DNA of 64,000 bases, taken from Laccaria trichodermophora. Lineage: Eukaryota > Basidiomycota > Agaricomycetes > Agaricales > Hydnangiaceae. Both the position numbers and the translations under genes were made by a program. Positions 12,676-25,539 of this stretch are shown here, one piece after another; the stretch's first letter is position 1; each line of letters starts with the position of its first letter. The notes beneath the pieces are model-generated. The model was not told where the DNA came from. It did not search any database and worked only from the letters and a program-made list of their open reading frames with translations. The DNA lies in assembly GCA_018417955.1 (NCBI GenBank), contig JACTVC010000023.1:310001-374000 (forward strand), given 5' to 3'.

Positions 12676-14406
12676 GTTCCCTCAACCGTGCCCGCGGTTT
12701 AACGTTAGATCTCGGTTTGAACAAATCTTAGGTAGCATACCTCTATGGTTCCGCATTCGACTCACTTCCCCATTGGCCTTGAGGTCGATGGAGGCCTTCA
12801 TCAGACCTTCAATGCAAGCGAGATATGTGGTGGTCGGGAACGAGTGAAGAAAACCTTCCCAATGAATGCGGGGTTGATGTATATAAACGCTCGTCTCAGG
12901 TTCGTTGCAGGTACTTGGGTTCGAGAAGCGGCCATCGCTAGAGTTATCGTCATCTCTTAAGGGAGACTTAGCCGATGCGCAGGACCTGCATGAAACCCTT
13001 GAATGAAGTCGCCAGAATTCACCGTTCCCGGGCCTTGCGGATTCCCAGTAGATCTCGGCAATCGTGCTCTGACAATGTGACATGGGTTTGTTGGTTACGA
13101 CACGTGAAGCATGGCACTTGTCCCTTGACATCCGAACACTTCGACCCGTCGGCTAACTGATCGCAGTTCGAACGCCCGTTTTCTGCTGTTTTCTGACGCT
13201 GTACTTATTACCACCGTTCTGATTGGCGAGTAGCTGAGTGACTGAAATCCTGTCAAAAACAAGTCAGCTCTCGATTTGGATTCATTTTTGGTCCTACTTT
13301 GTGGGTGACATCATTAGATTTCCATATACGACTGAAAAGCAGCGTCCTTGACTCCTTGTCGGTGAACAAGATCAAAAAAACACCGGCAAACTCCGGGATA
13401 AGTAAACTATTGTGAAGAGTTTGGCTAAGGGCCTCATCTATAAGAATCCTCTCAAACCTGTGGTTCTTACTAGTTACATAAACTACATAATACGGGCATT
13501 GTAATTTTCTCTGTCTTCGGCTGCTATAATGGTTTTGTAGCAGAAGACAAAATGCGAACATTCAGATATTATTTCCGCCACTGGCTGCCGCTCTACTACT
13601 CGCTTCTCACTATACGGGTCAGGCAATTTAAACGCGACATCGGCTTTCAAAAAGTTTTCTCTATGAGATCAGGGTGAAGCCCCGAAAGATCTTAGCGGGG
13701 TATAATCTACCGCCTAAATTAAATCCGGGCGCTGCACACGTCACCGGATATCTAGTGGATCCTCCGATTATTTAGCTCTACAGACTAGAAACTTGGAGGC
13801 TAGGCTACTACTCGACATGTATGTACAGCAAGGGTTGCGTCTAATGTTACTTTTAGGGTATCAAGAGCAATGCTATAAATTCTGATCCGGGTGCCCTGCT
13901 GAGCCCACAAGCCCATCGCCCGGAGAAAGACCAACATTGTGACCACGCGGTATCAAGTTATATAATTATTAGTTCCCGAGAAAAGTTGTAAACCGAGTTG
14001 CCCCAGGCGGTTAAACATTGTTGACAATCAAATACTTGTAGCCCATTGGCAGTCGGGTTCCAAAATTTGGGGTTTCAGGCATCGTGTAACCCATCTACGT
14101 GTATTCAATCAATTGACAAGCGTCTGTCGTGATTGCGTGATTCTAGGTTACACCAGGTTATGGATCTCAGTAGAAGCGAAGTTCGAAAAACAGATCTTGC
14201 AGCTAATGGTTTAGTATTCACACTGATCACACATTGTCCGCATTCTTCGCGTTTCTCCATCCCGTCGTTCCCATCCAAATTTTAGCTAGAGGAAAAAGCT
14301 CTCTAATTTATACTTAGACATGAAATAGCCTTGATTTAAGTTATAAGTAAATAGTTGAACACACATGTCTGTATAGGCTGTACCATGACTCGTTCAATCT
14401 TCAATA
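12676..14406. other. Intergenic region upstream of the TF gene, no gene supported
   Basis: A 149-codon minus ORF (12682-13131) ends 7 bp before the TF start. It has no domain and its reading is interrupted right before the ATG, so it is probably 5' leader. The region 13250-14400 is moderately AT-rich and holds only short unsupported ORFs. Confidence 0.4.
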
Positions 14407-14502
14407 ACACCTGTGGTGAAGTGGTTATCATGCTTGCCTTCCATTCTGAACAATAAATTCGGAGGGTAGCAAGCGGCACGAGTTCGATTCTCGTCGGGTG
14501 TA
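14407..14502 (+). tRNA. tRNA-Gly(UCC) with a 24-nt intron
   Basis: Cloverleaf read by eye. Acceptor ACACCTG (14407-14413) pairs with CGGGTGT (one G-U), discriminator A at 14502. D-arm GTGA...TCAT with loop AGTGGTTA (A box). Anticodon stem CTTGC/GCAAG. Anticodon TCC at 14440-14442 with T before it and A37 after it. Intron 14444-14467 sits at the canonical position after base 37. T-arm is ACGAG-TTCGATT-CTCGT (B box GTTCGATTC). A CCA end is not encoded, as expected in eukaryotes. Anticodon reads Gly. Confidence 0.88.
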
Positions 14503-15246
14503 ACATCCTTTTTGTTCCTTTACCAGATGAGTTTAGATACGAAGAAACGGCATGATTGTTATTTGGAAATTTGCTCACAAAAACTCAGGTACATGGCACC
14601 CTCTTGTAATCCTCGATTATTTTCTGCTTTCACAAAGGCACCGTAATTCTCCTCGTCAGATTTCTGGAAAGGACTCACGAGAACCTTGTCCGCTGCATCC
14701 TTTTTTCCAAGCGTTTTTTATTCTGCTTTCCAAGTCCCACATTTTGACACGTGCCACGTTATGTGAAGGAGGTTATTTTAGGTTGAGTCAGGTGATCGAT
14801 AGGTTCATTTCGTTCCTGACCGCAACTTGTTAACCGCACCAGGCTTCGCCCCGCCTCACACTGCCCGATTTTCTGCTGCATGCTTACTTTTGATCTATAA
14901 CGACACTTTTTTGAAGTGCCAACTCATCACTGCCTGTCTAGACTGGCTTCCGAAGAATTGCACCAAGTTTAACTTTGTTAGCTTTGTCGAGACATCTTTT
15001 GGGAACCTAAAACCGCACCTCGGAACTTGTTGCACTTTCTCATGCGGTTGAAGAGTCTCAGGTATGCCATTATCCTATGGATTGGTTCTATCTTTGGTTC
15101 TATCTCCGGTTTCTATGACCCGGCCGAGACGCGCCTCTCAATTACCTTCAAAAAGCAGAAAAATTCTCTATCATGTGCTCATCCTTGCTTGGGGTTCTTT
15201 AAAAGCGAGCCCTTCTTACATCTGACAACACGATTTAGCACTGAAG

Positions 15247-18200
15247 ATGGTTGCCTCAAGAAGCTCTCTGGACATACCTGTCTTCGGTGGTCAAGGATCC
15301 ACGTCGTCAAGTTTCACTCAAACGCGCGAGTGCAATGCCAGCTCGCCTTCTGGAGACGTTTTTCTCTCGGCGTGCCACATGGCCTTTTATGCAGAGCTCC
15401 ATTCTCTGTCGTCTAGCAATTTTAAGTTAACTGGTATCCATATGTCAGATTTTGCCTCAAAGGATTCGCTTTTGACGGCTCCTGAACAACCTCAATACCT
15501 CCACAATCCCATAATTTCTGGATCGACGATATTTCTCGTTCAATCTCTCCGTTACCTTGCTTATATGGATCCCCTCGACCTCCCATGTGCCTCTCTTCGT
15601 CCGTTTACAGATGTATGGAAGTGCAACGCTGATCACGGTATTGGATTGCTAGGTTTCTCTTCTGGTATCATCACGGCCTGCATCGCCAGCACCTCACCAA
15701 CGAGGATTTCTTTTCTCTCTCAAGCAGTTGAGGCATACCGCTTGGTTTTATGGATTGGAATCCGTTCACAACTTTACCGCCAACAAGCGCTTCTGCGTGC
15801 TTCCCTAGATTCCAATGCGGACTTGCCGTGGAGTTTGGTATTTTTCGGCATTGACATGCACGGCGCTCGGGAAGCTATCGACACTTTCAATCAAGTAAGC
15901 TGTTTAACTTCTACATCGACTATCTCTGTTCACAAGGGGATCAGGATCTTGGATCAGACTACCTTTACATAACTGCTGTGGTCGAAGAAACCTGCGTCAC
16001 CATTTCTGGCCGTCCAGATCGTCTGGCACACTTTTCGACTGAGCTTCTGAATAATTTTGGGCATGGGATTACTGTCCACTCCACCACGCTCGATGCGCTC
16101 TATCACTCTCCCGTTCACGCTGACAATTTGCGCGTGCAAGTCCTCTCTGACGTAGCTTCCAGGAACATTTCGTTCCCCAAACTCTCGGACATCATAATCC
16201 CACTAAGATCTACCTTCACTGGTGAACTCATATCTGAGGCTGCTTCAGATAGGTCGCTCATCGAGTTGGTTCTGGATATGGTACTCACTCAACCCGTTTA
16301 TTGGAATATACTAGTCCAGAAGATTTCCGCGATCATTCCAGAACGTGCGTCTGCGCGGTTGATCAACATGGGTCCTGGAAATGGCCTCACCCGGAGTCTG
16401 GAGAGAGCCATTGTCCGGAACATTCCTGACCTCTATGATTGCAAAGTAGTACACGTCGCAGCGCCCGAATCCGCGAGGATCAAGCAAGAACCCATTGCGA
16501 TAATTGGAATGGCTGTAAATATGCCAGGGGCTTCGAATACTTCCCAGTTATGGGAACTACTTGAAAAAGGCCTCAACACCGTATCCGAGGTATTCAACTT
16601 CCTCCAGTGTTAAGGCGCACTTGACTTCTATTTCGCTCAGATTCCCGAACATCGCTTCAAAGTTTCTAATTACACGAACGGTTATTACCCAGGCCGGAAA
16701 ATGAAGGCACACACCGGTAACTTTCTACAAGGAGTTGACGAGTTTGATCATAAGTCAGTTGGACACAAAGGCTTTCTATGCTGTGCCCTCGTCGTTCACC
16801 GTCTTCTCTTAGGTTCTTCAAAATTAGCCCACGCGAAGCAACAAAAATGGATCCTCAGCAACGAATTTTACTTCATGTTGCCTACGAAGCACTCGAGGAT
16901 TCCGGCTATGTTCCATATTCTTCGCCCTGCTTTGACCCTCGGACTTTTGGATGCTTCGTTGGCTCCGCGACGCATGATTATCTTCACAATTTGCGCGACG
17001 ACATTGATATATATTATAGCACAGGTATACATGTTGGATACGTTTTACTCCGTCCAGTGGGATTTTCTAACTCTGCAACAGGTACACTCAACGCCTTTTT
17101 AAGTGGTCGCTTGTCATACGCGATGCAGCTCAGCGGCCCTTCTGTCGTCGTTGACACAGCTTGCTCGTCATCGACCGTTGCTTTGTATCAAGCTGCACGG
17201 GCGCTCATGAACCTGGACTGCAGAGCTGCGATGGTTGGAGGGATAAACGTTATTTCAGCTCCTGACGTAACTCAATGCGCCACTTACATATGAGGGTATC
17301 TACTAACGCCACTTTGGATAGATGTTTCTCGGATTGGACAAGGGTCATTTCTTAAGCCCTGCTGGCCAATGCAGATCATTTGATGCCTCCGCCGACGGTT
17401 ACGCTCGAGGCGAAGGATGTGGAGTTTTCGTTTTGAAACGTCTTTCGGACGCCGTTGCTGAGAACGATAAAATTCTAGGCGTCATTAGAGGAGTGGAAGT
17501 GAATCAAAGCGGCTTAGCTCAGTCCATCACCCATCCCCATGCTCCTACGCAATCAGCCCTACTCGAGCAAATTATATCCAACTCTGGCATCGACGGGAAT
17601 CGCGTCAATGTCTTAGAAGCGCATGGAACAGGTACACGAGCTGGAGACACCCACGAACTGCATAGCATCCAGAGGGTTTTTTCAGGTCACCGCTCACCCA
17701 GTAACCCTTTATATATTACGTCCATCAAGGCGAATATTGGTCACCTTGAAGCCGCTTCTGGTTGCGCGGGTCTCGCAAAGCTTATACTCATGTTCCAGCA
17801 TAAAATAATCCCAAGACAGATTTCGCTACAAAATGTTAACTCGCAAGTCGCCCAGTTGTCCGCTGACTACACACTCATCCCGAATACCAACGTACCCTGG
17901 ATCTCAACGCACGAAAATGCCCCTCGAGTGGCCATTTTGAGCAACTTTGGTGCTGCTGGGTCTAACGTTGCTGTACTTGTTGAAGAGTATGTCCTTCCAC
18001 AAAAGGTCCTATCAACCAGACGATCCTCCTTCGTTTTCGGGATATCAGCGAAAAGCGATATAGCCTTACAAAAAATGCGCGTTCAGCTTGTATCGTGGCT
18101 ACAGCTCCCTAGCAATCTCGGCACACCTCTTATAGACTTCGCTTACACGTCAACTGCCAGGCGTCAATTGTACAACCACCGGTTGTGTGCCTCAGCCACA

Positions 18201-21200
18201 GACCGGAAAGACTTGATTCAACAACTCGAGAGTGTCCCCATTGTGCGCCTCTCAAAAAAAGTCACACAAGTCATATTCGTCTTTTCCGGACAAGGTAGCC
18301 AGTACCCCGCCATGGGCTCCCATCTTTATGAAACCTCTCCGATATTTAGGCAACATATTGATCACTGCCATTCCATTTTGACAGAATTTGGATTTCCCGG
18401 GATACTGCCCTTGATCGTTGACCTCAATGACGTCGTTTCTAAACCGGAAGAGGAGTTAGTGGCCTTCCAATCATCCTTATTTTCTTTGGAGTTCGCTTTG
18501 TCCAAACTGTGGCTCTCATGGGGGATACGACCAACGGCCGTGGTTGGTCACAGGTCGGTGGTCAAATTTACAAGCAGAGTCACTCTAATACAATGACCAG
18601 TCTCGGAGAATATGTAGCCCTGGTGATCGCACAAGTTCTTTCCCTCAAGGACGCTATCTTCATCGTCGCCACGAGAGCCCGCCTTATGGAACAGAAATGT
18701 TCCCCCAAATCCACTGGAATGATTGCGGTGTCGCTTGGACACGAAGAAGTTAGTAAAATTATGGAGTCGACTCCAGTCGTCGCAGACCTTGCGATTGCTT
18801 GCTACAATAGCCCAACAAGTTGTGTGGTTTCTGGCACCTTGGTCCAGATCAAGGCCTTCAAGTGTCTCTTGGACGCTCAATGTCTCGCACAAAACGCGAT
18901 CCTCTCTGTACCTTTCGGCTATCACAGCCCCGCAATGCTGCCTTTGATTGACACCCTGACAAAAGCCGTCAAGTCTGTCAAAATTTCGCCACCCACGATT
19001 CCCATCATCTCGAACGTCTCCGGGACGGTCGTTCAACCTGGCGACAAACTTTCGTTCGATTCCGCATACTTTGCTCAACATTGCCTCCAGCCGGTGAGAT
19101 TTTGCGAAGGAATTGAATCATTCCTATGTGATCCAGCTTATACGGCGTCGGATTTATGTTGGCTCGAGATCGGACCGCACCCGGTTGTTTTACCCATGCT
19201 CAAGGCTCAGTCTAAATTGCCCGAGAGTGCTTTACTGCTAGAATCGCTTCGAAAGCGCGCAGACGCATGGACGACGCTGTCTAAAACTCTTTCTCGGATG
19301 TACACCTTGAATCTTGACGTAAAATGGCGTTCTGTGTTCACAGAGATGGGACCAGCCTCATGTGTCACTTTACCTTCGTATCCGTTTTCCAAAGAGAAAT
19401 TTTGGGTTCCATTTGAGGAAGGACACGGAATCGCTCGTGAATCCGTTAATCGGCGTCAAATTCAGCACACGTTTCTCCATTCCTGGGTTCAATATCCTTC
19501 TGTCGACAACGGGTGGGTTGCTATTTTCGAGTCACCGATAACTTGCCTGGAGAAGTATATTCGCGGACACACTGTGGCTAACGCGCCTCTTTGTCCTGCC
19601 TCAGTGTACTTTGAACTTCTTTATGCTGCGGCTTCTCTTGCAAAAACTTACCTCAAATTGGATTCGGTTGACACCCATGTCGTTTTTCGCGAAGTTCAGT
19701 TTTCCGGGCCTCTAGTCCTCGACCTCTGCGTTACACAGACGGTGCAGATTATTTTAACACTTAGCGACGACAATGGCCACTTCAGCATTAGCTCTCATAC
19801 CTCATCGTCACCAGAGGCAATGACTCACGCGAGTGGCGAATTCCGGTCCCAGTCCTCAGCACACACCTTGGCTAAATTTGCTAGTGCGCTTCCCTTTGTC
19901 GAAGGTAGGTTAAACGCAATCCCGCGACCTCAAAACGGGCAGGCACCCAAGGTTTTCTCAGCTCGAACCGCTTACGAGGTTATCTTCCCCCGAGTTGTCA
20001 ATTATTCACGAGAATATCACACAATGCAAAATGTCTTTGTGGATGTTTCTGGAATGGAGGCCTGCGCGGCCATCGAATTGCCTATAATTCAGGATGGCGA
20101 AAACTTTGTCGTTCATCCGATCTTTCTGGATACAATTTTGCATATGGCTGGTTTCGTCGCAAATCTTCAAGGCGACATTAACGACGCTTATATCTGCAAT
20201 GAGGTTGGTTCAGCAAAAATCATATCCAGCCAAATTGATCCCTCTGCATCCTACACGATGTACTGCAACGTTGCCACAATGCCAGGACAAAGAGATATTT
20301 CGGCGGAATGCTTCGTCCTCACTACTACGTCTACAAGAGAGGTTATCGCGCACATGAAGGACATTCGTTTCCGAAGGGTCCGACTGGACACTTTGAAAGC
20401 AAGGCTTTGTCGTCTGACTCTGAATGGAGCCACCTCCATCGAACCCCCCCTGATAAGGCACGTCGATCCATCAGCTGCATCCCCGGAAATTTCCTCCTCC
20501 TTCTCCAACACCGAAAAGAGGGTAGCGCAGATAATTGGCGAGGCATGCGGAGTTAATGTCGACAATATTCTGTCTGATACGGATCTCGAGTCACTAGGGG
20601 TGTGTTCCCTGATGTGGATAGAAATCTGGCATAACATTCGTCAAACTTTTCCCTCGGTGGTGGTTGAGCCTAGCCCCGCAAGCTGCAGAACAGTTTCGGA
20701 TATCGCGCAGACAATCTGTGCGGCGCTCGGAGCGGGGAAGAGAGTGGATATCCCACCGCTAAGCAGTGTGGAATCTTCTCCTCGTACACTTGTCCCAGAA
20801 GGGATGTCCCCCGATCCGAATTTTTTGGCCGTCGACGGGCAAGTTGATGGAAGGGCAATTCTTTCGAACGTTCTCGGGATAGCACCAGAAAATATTGACG
20901 ATACGAGCCCCCTCGACGTACTTGGATTGGACTCCCTTGCCTCCATCGAAGCGCTCCACATTCTTAACAAGGTCTACGGACTTGAGCTTCCAGATAATTT
21001 CTTTTTGAAACACCCGACCCTTCGCTCGATTCAGTCCTACATTTCCGCTCATGGCCCCAGGCCTCGCATCAGGTCACAAGCATCGTCTTTAAAGGTGAAA
21101 AGCTCGGATAACGTCTTAGTCCATATTCAAGCATCGTCGCCGTCCGGGGCACCTCTTTTCCTGGTCCATGACGGCAGTGGTCTTGTCAATTACTGTGATC

Positions 21201-21960
21201 GCATGTCGCCTCTCGGTCGGGATGTATGGGGATTGAAAAACCCTCGCTTCTCGAGCGCCCAACCGTGGTCTTCGCTTGTGGACATGGCGTTCGTATATGC
21301 TCAATCAATTCTGAAGGTTTCTACAGGCCCATTAATTTTAGGAGGTAATTTAATGATTTCAGATCCCTCGGCCTATCGTTCTTGATTTTTTTTGTTTGCG
21401 TGCAGGTTGGTCTTTCGGAGGTGTCGTTGCCTTCGCAATCGCAAAACAGCTTGCCGCAATGCACATCAACGTGGTGGGCGTTATCTTGGTCGATTCTCCC
21501 AGTCCGACATCCAAAGTTCCGTTATCGGCCGCCATCGTCGACGCCATCTCGTCAAACGCTGTGGGGAGGGTTACAGAGGCGGTCAAATTGACGAAGCAGC
21601 AGTTTCTGATGAATTCACAGATCCTGGTTGACTATGATCCAGAGGCCACATCCGGCTCTTACCCTCGCCTCGTCTTTTTGCGCTGCATAGAGGGGTATAA
21701 TTCTATCGGAGTTGATGTTCCCCTGTGGTTTTCAGACCGAAAAAATGTCAAGGGGGCTACTGGCGACTGGGAGGAAATTGTTGGACGGCCGGTGCAAGTT
21801 TTAGATATCCCTGGTCACCACTTTGAAGCGTTTAGTTCCGCGAATGTGCGTTGCCACATTGTTTTTCCCCCTTTACTCTATATTTAGCCTGCAAGTTTAG
21901 ATTGAACAAGTCTCAAAATGCATTGCCGAAGCCTGCACTATTTTGGAATCTCAGTTATAA
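15247..21960 (+). CDS. Nonreducing polyketide synthase, SAT-KS-AT-PT-ACP-ACP-TE
   Basis: Iterative type I NR-PKS that would build an aromatic polyketide. Exons 15247-15894, 15945-16589, 16641-16753, 16813-17024, 17082-17266, 17322-18553, 18601-21344, 21406-21845, 21901-21960; every phase closes, giving 2092 residues. [11 protein letters not shown] with Ser138 where most SATs have Cys. KS: DTACSSS (Cys567), EAHGTGT (His702), NIGH (His742). AT: GHSLG, with Ser1012 split by the intron at 18554-18600. PT: His1335 in [12 protein letters not shown] and Asp1522 in [13 protein letters not shown]1: LESLGVCSL (Ser1681, with Cys in place of the usual Asp before it). ACP2: LGLDSL (Ser1790). TE: GGWSFGG (Ser1929) and GHHF (His2064). 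Basidiomycete enzymes of this layout often make orsellinic-type acids; the product here is inferred only. No oxidase or methyltransferase partner lies nearby. Confidence 0.93.
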
Positions 21961-22101
21961 ATTCTTGCAAGTTGAACATGAGCCGAAGCGAATTGGGAAC
22001 GAAGTCGAGTTGTCTGCCAAACATGTAATACGTAGGATCCGCATAGATGTCAGGGTATGAACCAAGTACGAACGTAACAAGTCGACTCATAAAGATATTG
22101 A

Positions 22102-24476
22102 TCAATCAATCCATGTCGGCTCTACATGGAAATGTGCACGAGAACTATACTTTTTGCCCTTCTTGCGCGCATCCTCATACTCTGCCTCCATGCGCAACTT
22201 CACACTCCTATGAACCTTCACTCCATTCTGCGCCTGCTTGGGGATGAACCTCGGCCGGGCCATGTTCGACCTACAAATCAAAGAATCATCATCACCCATG
22301 AGGTTGAACATGAAAAGACACCACTTACCCAATATATGTCACCCACTGATTATTCCCCCTCTGATACCGTAATTGCAGAGGAAGAATCTCCAAAGCCCAC
22401 CATGCCTTTTTAATCGTCAACTGATCATACGCAGGGCTCAGCGCATCCTTCAACTCTTCCTCCTCCTCCGTGCCCACTTGAGGAGCCTGCGCGTGGTCCT
22501 GACTCAAGCCGACAACCTCAGGGTGCTCCTTGCGCTTCTTCACCAGATGCGCATGGAGGCGCACGGGGATGGGGTTGCTGGGCACCTTGGCGATGCGGTT
22601 CGAGCCGAGGGGGAGGGGTGGAGGCCGGGGTGTGACGAAGGGATAGAGGGTCGATGGGTTGAGGCCGATGGAGCGGAGTGCTTGCGAGTCGAACATTATG
22701 CCTGTGTTGGTTTTGAAGCATTCGCGGATCATCCAGCGGAGCGTGATGCGTGCGAGAGAGTTGCGTGTTTTGTTACTCACTGAACCCCCTCCTACGTCTG
22801 TAAAAAAAATGGTCAGAATCTGTGTTGTGGATGAGGTATAAATTGTTTGAATTTACCACAATGACAACCCTAAAAACGTATTGAAATTTTATGGAAAAAA
22901 AAGCGCAGGAGGTACTCACCGCAAACCAAACCTCCTCAATATCCGTAGTCTGCTCGGACGCCGTAGAATACATCCTCTCCATAGTGTTCAGTTTCCGATC
23001 ATTGTCACTCTCTTTCCTAGTCTTATGTTGATGCTGATGATCGTTGTGACCACTCCCTTGTCCATTTTTCCCTTTCGTCTTCGGGGGGTGATGATGATGC
23101 ACCTTCAAATCGTCGTCAACAAGTGCGCACGCCGTATTGGACGCGTTGAGCACAGCGTCTTTGCCTAGCTTCAATTCATCCGCATCGGGCCTGTTCCATA
23201 AATTCGCTTTAAACTTTGCGCGCCGTTCGTCCAGTGCAACGGCGTGTCGAAATGTTCGGACGATGGTGTTTGAAGTTGTGAATGGTAGTCTTTTGGGTAT
23301 GATGCCAACAGAGTCGACGGTATCCCTAATTTCGGATTGTGAGTTTCCCGGAAAGGACAAATGTAAGTGATGATGTGAATTCATACCAAACCCCGACAAA
23401 TTCAATATTGACGTCGACGGAGAAGGCCTTTTTGAATTCCGTTGATTGTTCCCAGCCGACGTGGTCCGCTCGTTTAAACATCTTGTAGGCGAACGGGACT
23501 TGCTGGAAGTTATCCTTGGGGAGAAGTCCGACCTTGTGAATCATCCCTGCGAGACTAGAAGGCATGTTTAATTATTGCGGTCCCTCGAGGTGTATTAAGT
23601 TGGGGACTTACCTTCGGGCTGTATATGCACCCCGCGAAAATCCTGTCAAACAAACCATTAAGCAATACGGCCGGAACGAAGAGCGAACAAGAACGCCAAC
23701 CGAATATACAAATCCTGTCCCCAGCGATGTCTTTATCATATCAGCAGACCCCCAAACAAGGAAAAAAGAAAAAGGGCCCTCACAATTCTGCATCAAGAAT
23801 TCATACCCGCCTAAGACCCACCATCTGAGTCATGCGACGTAATTCTACGATATGCACTCACTCATGACGTGTGCATGAAGGTTCCAAGCAAACATCTCAT
23901 CCAACGTCTAACGCCACCCAAATCAGCGCCGCTTCTCAACCGCTTCGAGAAAGACGTGAGCCTCACCTTCCGAATAGACGACATAAAGGGCGTAGCAATC
24001 TTCGGAGAAGTGTACGTCCCAATCCCCGCCTAACCAGCGCACGATCATCAGTTCCCTCAGCTCTCGCAACAATAGTAGGAAAAAAAACAAACCTGATAAT
24101 AAAGCATCTGCTTCGAGCGATCATTCTTCTTCAACAACGCAACAAGCTGCACAATATTCGAATTATCAGCATCGAATTGGTCCCCCGTCCCGTCAAAACA
24201 CAACACGAGTGTGCGGTAATCGGCCGCTGAGGGGTCCCGGGGCGGGATCGTCACGGGTATTGGTGTTTCCCCTACTGAAGGACTACTGCCCCCTCCAAGC
24301 TGCTGACCCTGGTCCTTGTCGTACGCGGATGGCGAACTCGAAATGCCCTTTTGAGCCTCAGTGTTGTCTGAGAACGCTTGAGCTGCCGTTGCCAAGATGG
24401 GCGTAGGTCGACCGCTGCGGTCGACGATAGTATCCCCCATCAAGGCCGTTTCAACTTGGGAGTGCGCGATGGACAT
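22102..24476 (-). CDS. DUF2235 alpha/beta-hydrolase, copy 1 (apparently intact)
   Basis: Fungal member of the DUF2235/T6SS-Tle1-like hydrolase fold. The start at 24476 gives MSIAHSQVETALMGD, then a disordered leader. The core begins TLVLCFDGTGDQFDADNSN (oxyanion-side strand), then AGIGTYTSP in the next exon. The nucleophile elbow GFSRGAYTAR is assembled across an intron near 23650. Later exons give IEFVGVWDTV, LPFTTSN, FRHAVALDERRAKF and FAGCHCDVGGG, the canonical late motifs of the family. The C-terminal part has RWMIRECFK, FVTPRPPPLP and ends EPTWID. Many short introns. Exact substrate unknown; bacterial relatives are phospholipases. Its 3' end faces the PKS 3' end 140 bp away. Two further copies are at 26.2 kb (broken) and 62.7-64 kb. 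Confidence 0.85.
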
Positions 24477-25134
24477 GGCGGGTGGTTGAAAAGCCTATTC
24501 CTTCAAGTGGGGTCCGAGTCCTTTCAATAGCTCCTGGGAAATTATAGCAACTTGGTATTTAACTGGATCGCAGCTTGGCACATATTTATAGTATGTACTT
24601 ACATGGAAGTACCAAGACTTGCTCGGGGCTCGGAGATGAAATCAGAAAAATGGAGAGGACCAGAGAGGACCTTCGTTCACCGCGTCGGTGGAGCCGAGCT
24701 TGAGCCGAGCAGACGCCCACTGAGGATTTCTCCACCGATGACGTGAACCTGAAGGCCTGCTGAAGGGTCCATCCAAGTTGACCAAGGCTCCTGAGCAATG
24801 CAGAAAATCATCGAGGTGGTTGGCTGGTGGTTGGCGAAGATTGGAGAACACGCGTCGTTGCATGATTGTCTACGCCCTCATATACTTCCGCCTCAATCCA
24901 GTTCTCACACGAACGATCGACTGCCATCCATTCTCCCTGTCATCTTTCGTGAAGCGCTGAAGACTTCAAGGGCGCACCTGTGAACAGCTGTGAACAGCTG
25001 TGAACCCCACCCATTTGGTCTCATTGAATAGGAACTTGTTATTTTTGTTCCTATCTAATATGGGTTCAAATGAATCATAGGATGATCACAGGTTCGAGTT
25101 GGGCGTCAATCCTGAGGATTCGAAAAGGGGTTCA
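24477..25134. other. Intergenic region upstream of DUF2235 copy 1
   Basis: No gene seen. A 10-bp unit TGTGAACAGC is repeated almost three times at about 24979-25006. The segment 25060-25130 is unique noncoding sequence leading to the MITE. Confidence 0.4.
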
Positions 25135-25498
25135 CAGCTAAACTCATATCGATAGACCCACTTCGCGAATATAGCGTTTAGCCGCTTTGTTTATGTTGGT
25201 GCCTGCACAAACAGGCTTTACCAAACTCGGAGCCTGCTTATTCCAGGAAAATGTGCGACTTCACTGGGCTTGAGCCAGGCAGACATGAATACAAATTAAT
25301 ATTTGATGTCAGCAATAAAGTGTCGACGGTTTCCGATGGTTTTAATAGAGGGAAACTAGCAGGACGCGAGTTGAACAAATATTTAAGGTCGAACTTCCTC
25401 GGATTTATGACCACGTTTGGTTAGTTTTATTTGTTCATATAAACAAGGTGGCTGAGCGCTGCATTTGCAAAGTGGGTCTATCGATATGAGTTTAGCTG
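25135..25498. mobile_element. 364-bp MITE with perfect 29-bp terminal inverted repeats
   Basis: The left terminus 25135-25163 starts CAGCTAAACTCATATCGATA and is matched base for base, inverted, by 25470-25498. The interior is noncoding and AT-rich. No convincing long target duplication is visible (flanks TTCA / CAAG), so superfamily is undetermined. Perfect termini suggest recent mobility or conversion. Confidence 0.75.
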
Positions 25499-25539
25499 CA
25501 AGTCAAGTCGTGCTCTTACAATGTAAAGGCTTACTCTGC

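Noticed and set aside
12682..13131. Separate minus-strand gene upstream of the TF
   Set aside because: No domain, no splice structure, and it ends just before the TF start; more likely 5' leader.
13253..13561. Minus-strand ORF of 102 codons
   Set aside because: No motif, no neighbours in frame; probably chance.
15027..15416. ORF overlapping the PKS start
   Set aside because: Out of frame with the SAT domain; the chosen start at 15247 gives the expected SAT N-terminus (IPVFGGQGS).
18540..18600. Apparent break between KS-AT halves of the PKS
   Set aside because: A clean intron (18554-18600) joins the frames and rebuilds the AT motif GHSLG.
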